From positions 5,509,241 through 5,573,240 of the forward strand of contig OZ037768.1 of assembly GCA_964035545.1 (NCBI GenBank): a stretch of 64,000 nt of DNA, read 5' to 3'. Position numbers and translations under genes: made by a program. This DNA comes from Bugula neritina (Eukaryota; Bryozoa; Gymnolaemata; Cheilostomatida; Bugulidae). The notes under the pieces are model-generated. The model worked only from the letters and a program-made list of their open reading frames with translations. It did no database searches and was not told where the DNA came from. This document shows, piece after piece, positions 54,601 through 64,000 of this stretch (positions are counted from its first letter, which is position 1; every line of letters begins with the position of its first letter).

Positions 54601-57600
54601 ATATGGTAATTATTCCTGTCAAATCGATCCAATTACAGGATACTAGACCCAGAATGACTGAAATACATTATATTGATTTGTAGTAATAGTAAATATGTTC
54701 ACCGTGTGAACTAACCTAGGATATTCATCTTTGTATATCAGAGTCGGAGCAAACAGGAAGTAAAGATATCGAGAGAAATTCAAGCCATCATCAATAGTCT
54801 TGTCTGCATGCAACACTCGTGGAGCATTCTCCCGCACAAAAGAGTGTGCCTTCATCAATAGGCGAACCTGAAATCAAAACTTCCTTCAAAATACTCACAT
54901 TATAAAATTGGTGGTAAATTAGAGAGCCTGCTTTACAACAAATAAAAAACACATTTATAATACTTGGTAGAAAGCCATTATAAGTTAGTATAAATATATT
55001 TCATATAATTCAAAAGGACAATAAAGCTGCATTATACAATGAATCAGTGATAGTATTTAGACTTCCTTCAAAAATGACAAAAGACAATGCAAGTAAATAT
55101 TCCATAAGTACAAACTGGTACAGCTATGCACAGAGCTATACATAAAGCAATAAGCATGCTTGAAGCTATACCTGTTCAATGGCCACAACCAAAGTTGATA
55201 CGGGTGGGAGATCATATTCAGCCAGTGCCCAAACAGGAACACAAAGAAAAGCGGCTAAGTAAGCTATGTAGAACAAAAGAAACGCTCTATCCAAGAGTTC
55301 TACAGAAACAGAAATATTAGAGTGAGAGCTCTATGTGAGGTATAAATGGAGATGAAATCATATACTAAATCTGTGAACAGAAGAGCTTTGATCTGTTTAA
55401 CAAATTTAGCCCCAAAAACAAAAGGAATGGTGAATTTAACTACAGGCATAATGGCCACAGTGTTCATGCTGAAAGGTGTTAGAAATTTCCTTGTTTAGTA
55501 ATTCAGATATGGATGATAAATCATCATATAAATCATAGACATAAAGCATGAGACCTGTGATAAACTCATTTACCAGAGCAACAAGTGCAGAGGTGATGAA
55601 ATAAATTGTAACAGTTACGATGAGAGGTTCACAAGTACAATGCAAAGTGTGTGTTAGCAGTTACAGTGTGTATTACAAAGGCTATATAGTGCATATATAC
55701 AGCAGGTAGAGTTCGTATTACAGTAGCTACAGTGCATATAACTACAGGCGGTACAGTAAGTTACTTACTTGTGCTGGAAGGACGTAGTTGTCTCCACATG
55801 TTGAAGGTAGGGAAAATTGAAATAGTTGAAGTCAGCATACACAGCCAAATACTAATGACCAATGAAAACTTTCCAAATCCCCATGAGATGAGACTGAAGT
55901 CGATTACAATTCTACAAAACATGATACAAAATCATAAAGATGTAGGAATATGCGTACACAGTATGTGTACAGCTGTTAGAGGGTCTAGCTGGCATCTTGC
56001 CTTACAGCAGCAGCACACATAATCAAAAAAATTAGTCAGCAGAAAAACTCAATAAAATTAGTTGACATCGAAATAGCCTACAATTCATGTTATTGTTTTA
56101 GTAATATCAACACACAGCATGCTGGTTGTAGAGGCACACAACAAGGTACATTATCAAGTACCATTATATTCTTATTTTGGGGCTTGTGTGCTGGCAACTA
56201 AAACCTCACATCAAAAGAAAACTTTTAACTATGGTCAATCTCTATTGGTGAACAAAGCTAGCTAGTTTAGCCTGCATCTGAAACTCATGATGTTTATATG
56301 ACAATGAATATCACATGCAGCTATTAAAACCAACTTCCCACTTCATTACAACTAGCACTTCAACTTCAACACTAACAAGGGCTCTTGACAAATGTTTCAG
56401 TTATATTTAAACAGCTGATAACAAAAGTACCTAGTGACATTTTTATGTTCTTGAAAAGACTGCTTTAGCTGCCCCCACACCTTGACACACTAAGGTGAGT
56501 ATTGTGTCATGAGGCACTAGTCAGTACATATAATTATGATGACTTCATTCATTGTGACAGACTTTAAGCCAGTGCATTGTTTGCTAACATGTCATTATAT
56601 ATTTATTGAAAAACTAGTCAGGTTTTAGATGGAAAAGGAAATGTGCAGTGACGTGTATGATGTGGTGCACATGCTGAAGAAAAAATAATACTGGGCTAAA
56701 AGACCTATAAGATATTTAACTGTTTTTGGGGTTGACAGAGGCAATAGTCATTCTTGGGTAACTTTAGGATTATCTTGGATATGTTGATAAAATGGAACTA
56801 GATATTAGGACTATTTCATAATTTACAGCATTCGACATATAGCTGGACCCAGACCACATGGTTACATAGAGATTGCTGCAAAGCATTGGCCTCTTTCCAG
56901 CACAACACCATTGACTAACAGCAAACTCACAGTAACAACATATACCACCCAGACATGACATGACAACACACCTGAACCACTTGCATGAGTTGTCATGCTA
57001 CACTTACCTGCCCTGTTCTATGAGATCGTACACCACAGTCTGGACACTGAATATGATGAGTATAGCAGCAAATATGTTGTGAACCGTCTTTATATGATTC
57101 GTTCTGAGCAACTCTCTGTAGAATAAGTAAATACAAGTTGGTTACAAGATGCAGGATGCGTAGCTGACATAGAGAGTTTTAACAGTCTATTAACGAGTAG
57201 AAAACAGTTTCACGGGCAGCAGAACTAAAAACTTTACCATTGACCAACTTTGTGCAGAGATAAGTCCATTACTCACTGCTAGATAAGTTGGTGTGATGCT
57301 AGCATACATACTAAAGTAAGTTATTATTCTTACGTTAGAACAGATTCCCTGGTAGTGAAGCGCTTTTTTGTAATCCTATCTTCTGACTTACTACATGAAA
57401 ACAGATGAAAGACTTATAGAAATTATGCATTTTTAAACAAATCAGCACATTTGTGAAAAATTTATAGTAAAGAAAGTCATGAATGTCAAACTGATAAATA
57501 TTATAGAAAAGAGAAAATAGTTTCTGTTAATTTACTTCCTGTTAATTTACTTCCTGTTGATTTACTTCCTGTTGATTCACTTATTATACATACGCAGAAG

Positions 57601-58892
57601 TCCCATTCAAAGTACGCAAATGATTAAAGCCGATAACATAGTGCTTTTCTCTGAGACAACACACTATGAGCTAGCTCAACTTTTCTATACCTGGAGCTGA
57701 ATGAGAAGCTGACCCTATCTGCAACACTAGAATCATATCCTGTTTGTACACGACTTGCACTGTTAATGGCACTTTCTAGAAGGTTACGATATTCGATAGA
57801 GAACTTTTCTTGGAGTTGCCCATATGCTACCTGGAAATAGAAACTAGTAATACACACAAAACACCATTAATAAGAAATAAATATTGTATATATACATATA
57901 CCAACTGTTTGTTTCAAAATTAAATTTATTGCAATTTATATGAACTCTATTGTATTACATTGACTTCTTTACTGATGACGTTGAGTCGACTTGTAACAAA
58001 TAGGTCAGGAGTTTGTCTATGCTGCCTGTGGGAAGTTCCCATTGGACTGGCCTCTTGAGTGAGTGTACCAGTGCTGTGTTCTAAAAGCATAACAGAACTG
58101 AACTGAGAGACTAATGTCAGCTACAATATAATAAAAATACTACATACTTACAAAGTTATGTATTTCATTGCTTGTAACCCTGTTACACAATAAATGCAGT
58201 GAGGCTGAAGTAATTTGAAACCCTGGTCGTTTCAAACCATCAAGCAAAGTCTCAAACATATGATTAATTTAAACCCCTTGTGATCAACAACAGCCTAATA
58301 GTTAAAGAGGCAATGCTTATGTAACTTTACTAACCATAGGTTAGCAGAATTTGTGTTGTTTTTGTCTGATATTTGGAATTTCGGATTAAATACCTGCTTT
58401 TGAGAAACATTTGTTGTTTCCTTATGTGTTTGGTGTTTATAGCTTTAGGTAGATTATATTGAATATGTGTGTGTGGTGTGTATGTGATGTAGAGTTGTAC
58501 ACAAGCACAGGTATTTTTCAATAATCAATCAACAATAAATGTTGAACAAACATTGAAAATTTGAAGGGTGGTTTTTCGTGTTGGGTTTATTCATCATTAT
58601 TAGCAATGCATAACATATGAAACACACGATAGTTAAAATAAGCCGAGCTCACACATTTTAAATTACGATAATTCAAACTAAATTGCCAGCTCCTCGTAGG
58701 TCTGAGCTATATAAGTTCGACTGCATATAGAAACAGAGTTGTTTTGATTATGTGCTTACCATCCTCTATACTATCTTCAGACCTCAGTTCATTGGTTGAT
58801 GATTTTGAAGCTGACAAACTATCATCTTCTTCAAACTCTTTACAAGTCAATCTTTGTCGAACTGATGTACCAGAGCTGCTGATGTCTTCCAT
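51664..58892 (-). CDS. SOAT1: Sterol O-acyltransferase (ACAT), MBOAT family
   Basis: ER membrane enzyme that transfers a fatty acyl group from acyl-CoA to cholesterol or another sterol. Fourteen exons (descending): 58892-58760, 58080-57965, 57830-57691, 57390-57334, 57115-57008, 55911-55769, 55299-55172, 54867-54716, 54244-54149, 54067-53871, 53212-53037, 52745-52604, 52279-52137, 51720-51664; 595 aa (human SOAT1 550). A polar N-terminus of about 165 residues is followed by multiple membrane segments. Family landmarks: [43 protein letters not shown]; the acyl-CoA/sterol-binding [17 protein letters not shown]; the catalytic His in SAVFHEY; and the end LDYMIPRSW. Similarity along the whole length is far closer to SOAT than to DGAT1. 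SOAT1 and SOAT2 are vertebrate duplicates, so the symbol means the SOAT family. The ATG at 58892 is the first in the frame. Confidence 0.96.
57524..57583. repeat. 16-bp tandem repeat with ETS-like cores
   Basis: Nearly four copies of CTGTTAATTTACTTC in the SOAT intron between exons 57830-57691 and 57390-57334. On the minus strand each copy reads ACAGGAAGTAAAT, a good ETS-factor core (GGAA) match. Confidence 0.75.
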
Positions 58893-59689
58893 TTAAATAT
58901 CAACGAGGTTAATTTGAGTTAAAATCCAGACTAATAACAAAAACTGAATTAAAATAGCTTGAACTACAAATTTTAGAGTAATACATAACGGGGAAAATAA
59001 CACCGAGTATAAATATAAGCATACATTTGGTAAAAATAAAGAATTTTAGTTGTACAAAATAACACCTGCAAAGACTATGCCTTGTAGTTAATGGAACTTT
59101 TTACCAGGGCAACTGTAGGCACCCAAATAAACTTGGCACAATTGCTGAGTGTAAATTAATCTACTTACAGTTCCACTCACAAGAACCCATGACTTACACC
59201 CAGTAAATATGTATCGAGGACAAACACAGCTGTAGATTTAAAATGGGTAAAACTTTCAAGCTAACCATACAGTGGTACAATTTCACTTTATTATTATAAA
59301 TTAAAATATTACAATACTTAGAAAACAATGACCCAGTGAATGTACAAGTTGATGCTTCTACTGAAAAACTATGATCAGCTCTAACGCAAACCGGTATCAC
59401 GGCACATTCGACACATCCAGTCAAGAGAAAGAGACTCTCCAGCACTGCGGAAAAGTTTCCAATTGATGGAGCCCAAAAAAGAATTCATTGGAAAACTTAA
59501 GTGATAGTAACACCGTCTATGGTAAAACCGTGTCATGAGTTTTGTGGTAACTTTTGCCTGGCCCTAACTCTAAGCGCAAGAAGTAAGGTGGCTCCTTGCA
59601 GCTACTCTTACTGCGTTTCAACAGAATTAAAATAGTGATCAAAATCAAAATTCAGCCATCAGACTTTGACTTACTGATATTATTACACT

Positions 59690-60430
59690 TCATCTTATGC
59701 CTTAATGATACTTTTTACTGATGCTTACTAACTTAGTATTATACCTAATCTTATACTTATAATGAAAACCAGATAAGTTATAGTTATCCTTATAGTTATA
59801 ATCCTGGACAAGTTATAAATTATAGTAATCAGTAATGATTCTACCCTAACACTAACTTAGTCTCAGGACGATAATAATTAATCAATAATTATCTATCTGA
59901 TCATTTAAATCATAATGAGGATCAATATTGAATCCTAATAAGTAATAACTATACTATAGCTTACAGTTACAAGTCTATAACTATAAGTAAATGAAACTTA
60001 TATTGATTATGATAACCATAATGAAAATCATAATAATAATATTGAATTTGATAGTAAATTAAAATATAATTATAATAATATTAATATTATAATTCATACC
60101 ATTACCATGATGAGTTCATGAATCATTGAATGATGATCATGATAACTATAATAATTATAATGATATCATTATGATTATGAGTAAATCACTTAAAGTTAAT
60201 AACTGTAAGTGTAAGTGACTTAAACTTAAAGTTTACGATCATCATCATTATAATTATGATTAATATTATCATTATGGTAATCATAACCAGATGTATAATG
60301 AATAATCACAATCACAATGATAATCATAATGATAATGATAATATAATACTAATAGTAATACTATAACTAATACTAATAGTAATACTGATAGTATTTACTA
60401 ATACTAATAGTAATAGTAATGCTAATTTAA
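59690..60430. repeat. Degenerate ATAATGAT/TAATACTAATAG repeat cluster
   Basis: Drifting short-period repeats (TATAATCAT, GATAATCATAATG, then ACTAATAGTAATACT) upstream of SOAT. The last part (60340-60420) shares its hexamers with the 16080-16425 cluster. Confidence 0.7.
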
Positions 60431-60695
60431 TGAGACAAATTTAATAATAATAATTATTATTATTATGCTTAGTCGTAAGTACATTACAGTTACTTAGACA
60501 AATGCAAAGATTTATAAGCTATGCGCGAAACTAAAGCCACTGTGAAACTGAAAGTGTGCAAAAAGTCTTGGCTATGCCTATGGACTATGGTGTAAGACGT
60601 AAGCGAATATGTGAAATAAATTAACTTTTATTCGCGTTGCTCGCAGTATCGGCTACCCAAGCTTATAATAATAATAATAATAATACGTTGACTAG

Positions 60696-60847
60696 TTTTA
60701 TAAACAGCTTCAAGTTGGGGGTGACTGAATGCATTAGTTTACAGTTTTTTGAGTTTAGAGTTGGCGGTTTGAATGAGCCCCAACTCTAAACTCGAGAACT
60801 ACAAATCACTGCACTCAGTCACTCCAAAATCGGAGCTGCTTATAAAA
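60696..60847. mobile_element. Foldback (MITE-like) element, 152 bp
   Basis: Two arms of about 68 bp (60696-60764 and 60780-60847), imperfectly complementary along their full length with a 15-nt loop. Outer ends are TTTTATAAACAGCT and AGCTGCTTATAAAA; inner ends GAGTTTAGAGTTGG and CCAACTCTAAACTC are perfect. AAT/ATT simple repeats flank both sides. No coding capacity. Confidence 0.75.
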
Positions 60848-61454
60848 TTATTATTATGTTTAAAGGCGGTAAGCTTCCAGGTTATTTATTACATTTGAGC
60901 AAAAGTTTGCATGCTTTTCAACTGTTTTATCAGCATTTTATCCAATTTCTTATACGAAAACACTACAAAAATGTAAGTAAAAGTGGTCATATTAGGTGTC
61001 TTGGACTTGCCCAGACTTGCCCGCGAGCGTGCCCTCCGTGTCCTATTCTGACGTGGGGATGGCAAAATAGCCCTATTGTAGCGTGAGTTTATATCGCGTA
61101 AAGTTATTAAGAAGCGGGTTTGTCACAGATTCTCGTTATTCGTAGTTCAAATCACATGAATGTTACTCTTCGGGCGGCTACTAATAACTAACGTTAGCTA
61201 CGCAACATCAAGAAAGGTAACTAATTTGACTGTTTTCAAATGGACTATTCCATTTCGCTAGTTTGTAACTTGCTGTAAATCACAAAATAATTATTTTCCC
61301 TATTTTAATTTCAATTATCATGTCGACCACACTACCAGAAAATTACTCTTAAATATGCAGTAAATGATGATTTTCAACCGTTTTGTGATGAATTATAGGT
61401 TAGTAGTTGTCTACGTAAAACCAAGTTTTAAAATTTGTAACTGAATCAGTGAAA

Positions 61455-61800
61455 CTAAATCACAGTATCAGTATGACTATGAGTATCACTAGTCTATCAC
61501 TATGACTATGAGTATGTCTATGACTCTCACTCTAACTCTAAGTCTATGACTGTCGCCTATTGGTGAACTATTATTAATAATATTCAATGGTTATATTTAT
61601 TAATACTATTATCAGTCATAATGATAATCATATGACAGTATCAGTTACGGAGCAGAATCAGTTTCGAAACTAATACTTATAATATTAGTTATAACTATAA
61701 GTATAAGTTATACCAATAGCTATATTTATATTAATATAAATATTTATATTCATAGTAATACTAATAACAAATGTAAAATTATTATGTTAATAGTTATACT
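61455..61800. repeat. Degenerate GACTAT/GAGTAT and ATAAGTATA repeat clusters
   Basis: 61455-61560 is built from TATGACTATGAGTATC and CTATGACTCTCACT units. 61675-61800 is built from AGTTATAACTATAAGTATAA units. Same style as the clusters between CELSR and GLYCTK. Confidence 0.65.
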
Positions 61801-63631
61801 TGTAAGTTATAATATAAAACAAACGACACAAGTATTAATTTGAACTGCTGGTCTTAAAATAAAAAGTAAAATAAATAATAATATAAATAATAAAATATAA
61901 ATTATAATAATTTAATTATACTAATACTAATAGCAATACTTATACAGTAATATAATTATAATAAATTTATAAAACTTAAACAACTTTAAATTTAAGGAAC
62001 AACTTTAAATACAAACAAAGATAATATTAAATAATTATAATCATAATGATCATAACAATAAATATAATTATGATTCCAATAATTATCAATATATTATATA
62101 ATATTTAAATTATTTTAATTTATAATTATAATCATAAATTGTATAGTTATAGTGAATAAATTCAATTTGACATAACTATAATATTATAAAGCAGTCAGCC
62201 TATCTCTAATGCTGATTGAAATTCAGATTGTTATGACTGTATCATTATTCACTAACTCTAAGAGTAAGTGGCTACAATTATTAGTATCAATGTTGTGTTA
62301 GAGTACTATACCCATTGGAATTTTGATATATCCATTATATTTACAACTCTGCCTGTTACAGCTATTAATAAATTGAACCAAAATACCAACAGTGCCTAAT
62401 CATCGCCTTATTTATAAAATAATCACAATCATAATGCTCAAGTTAATAGATTGGAAATTATTGAAAATTATGTTGATGCCAATATAAATATGACATTGTA
62501 TGCATCCAAGTAGTGATGTTGTAATATATCTTGGAAGATAATTACATTATAATAAGAGTTAAATTCCTCTAAGTAACTTTTTTGCAATTATTCCTTAGAA
62601 TAACTATAACTTATACTCCTAACATTTAATAGCGCATTAGTTTTAGATTGAGCTACTAATTGTATTTATTGCATGTGAAAGTTAGTTATTCTCCGCCAGC
62701 TGCATGAATGTGACTGGTAAATTTTGTAACCTTTGGCAGTAATAACTTTGTAGCATAAATTAGACACATTTTTATGAAAATACATAATTTTAATGCTATA
62801 GCTGCTAGTAATTCTAATGGGTGTAATAATATTACTTTCACCAGCATTAATTTTTACTTTGTTCATGCTTCATAAAGCGTTTTCTAAATTCTTTTTTGAA
62901 TAAATATACATATAATGTGCTGAATAGATTACATATGTTGGGGTTCTTCCTATACTGCAGCTCAGCCTACACTCCCCGCCACAAATGTTCCTAAACTACT
63001 AGCTTCATCAGGATACAGATTGATGGAGCTGTATTGATAAAAACTTCTCTTTTTAGCAGTAGAGGCATCATGAAAAAAAAGGCAAGTATTTTACTCAATA
63101 AGAATTCGGTTTTTTACTTCTACAAATTTGATAGCCTACACGATTCTATTTAAATGGAAACTGGTCTGACATAATGTGTCTGCAATTTATTAGTTATAAT
63201 ATAGTAAATACTATGCAGGCCTATAGATCAAATGGCTCAAAAAAAATTAAATAAAACATTACACAACGCTGTATTTATTAGCAATGTAATACTTAGCAAC
63301 TAATTTCACATTATTATTGTTTGCAAAGTTTCATACATCTACATATGTTTGTTCAATTCAGTGTTCTGAAGTAGAAGGTTCCAACAGCAGGGAAAAGCCT
63401 TGAACAAGATATTATGTTCTACATCTCCAACTCATTTTAACTTTGCTGGTCAGTTCATTGTGTATCTGGAGCATAGTTTTGTATTTTCAAGTAGTCCATC
63501 AGATACCTTTGTAGATAGTAAAGATTAAAATGCTTGTGCAATGATGTCCATAATGTTGAACCGATTTATTGAAACTAAAACTGTTCTTAATTATAACAAA
63601 ACTTGACAATCTTTACATAAAGAATAATGTC

Positions 63632-63759
63632 CTATAATCTATCTTCATTGTAAACAAAATTAGAAAGTTCCACACCAGCAAATTGTTTATCATCATCTGT
63701 AGGTGGAAGACGCGTGCACTCAGTTATAAAGGCAAGCTGACAGTGGTTTTCTTTGCCTT
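63632..63759 (-). CDS. Possible terminal exon of an unidentified gene cut by the right edge
   Basis: A 41-codon frame preceded by a pyrimidine-rich acceptor (CTTCATAG, AG at 63761-63760) with a TATTAAT branch-like site, ending in TAG at 63632. It reads GKENHCQLAFITECTRLPP and then an acidic DDDK stretch, with normal amino-acid diversity unlike the AT-rich flanks. I cannot find the upstream exon or name the family. It may be a chance frame. Confidence 0.35.
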
Positions 63760-64000
63760 CTATGAAGATTTGGAAAGAGCCAGAAAATTAATACTCTATA
63801 ACTGCAAAACCATGTTGTAGTGTCTTGTGTTATTGATTGAATCATCTAAAAGAAAAATTGTTGTATCATTATAATTTTACTGTTAATGAATTAGCAAATC
63901 TACTTATCTTGGTAAATATATTCAAGAACAAATACTATAGTGTAACTCAGTTTTGGTTATGTGTATGCTCCTTAAGCAAATTTACAGCAGATATCAAACT

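Larger units (their letters stand above)
58893..63631. other. Long intergenic region, mostly low complexity
   Basis: Upstream of SOAT. Holds degenerate repeat clusters (59690-60430, 61455-61560, 61675-61800), a foldback element (60696-60847) and a somewhat GC-richer island at about 60980-61210 that ends in a donor-like AAAG-GTAACT near 61215 on the plus strand. That island could be an untranslated exon or promoter; I cannot support a coding gene. Confidence 0.5.

Noticed and set aside
55436-55645. 69-codon minus-strand frame inside the SOAT region
   Set aside because: Lies in an intron; adjoining SOAT exons join in phase without it and it has no counterpart in SOAT proteins.

Overview
The window is nuclear DNA of an animal. 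Genes are split by many GT-AG introns, non-coding DNA is AT-rich and full of degenerate simple repeats, and gene content is metazoan (a Flamingo/CELSR adhesion GPCR, NEK10, SOAT, glycerate kinase). Introns are mostly a few hundred bases to 2 kb, and genes lie roughly 10 kb apart. Together with the intron-rich CELSR ectodomain this suggests an early-branching or slowly evolving animal such as a sponge, placozoan or cnidarian. I cannot fix the phylum from the sequence alone.

Layout. (1) 178-15148, minus: 5' part of a CELSR/Flamingo gene (signal peptide, nine cadherin repeats, EGF-like modules, one laminin-G domain), running off the left edge before its GAIN and 7TM parts. A tRNA-Phe(GAA) gene sits in one of its introns. 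(2) 17683-21702, plus: complete glycerate kinase (GLYCTK), divergent from CELSR across about 2.5 kb that carries two clusters of degenerate hexamer repeats. (3) 21703-25932: gene-poor, with a 15-bp minisatellite. (4) 25933-26750, minus: small secreted peptide precursor with a TATA box, a 5'UTR intron, a signal peptide and an amidation/dibasic site; I do not recognise its family. (5) 28771-43198, minus: complete NEK10 (armadillo-type N-terminus, kinase, coiled coil, conserved C-terminus), 21 coding exons. (6) 46089-50132, plus: six-exon RING-finger plus coiled-coil protein, divergent from NEK10. (7) 51664-58892, minus: complete sterol O-acyltransferase (SOAT/ACAT), 14 coding exons, convergent with the RING gene. 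(8) 58893-64000: mostly low-complexity DNA with a 152-bp foldback element at 60.7-60.85 kb and a possible terminal exon of another minus-strand gene at 63632-63759.

The genes do not form an operon or a single pathway. CELSR acts in cell adhesion and planar polarity, NEK10 is a ciliary/checkpoint kinase in vertebrates, GLYCTK belongs to serine/fructose catabolism and SOAT esterifies sterols. Exon joins were derived by hand from splice consensus, reading phase and remembered vertebrate homologues. For CELSR, GLYCTK, NEK10, SOAT and the RING gene the phases close at every internal junction. Two exon edges may be off by a base (CELSR near 8565) or have an alternative site. UTR ends are not known. 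Homology statements come from memory of these families, not from a database search.
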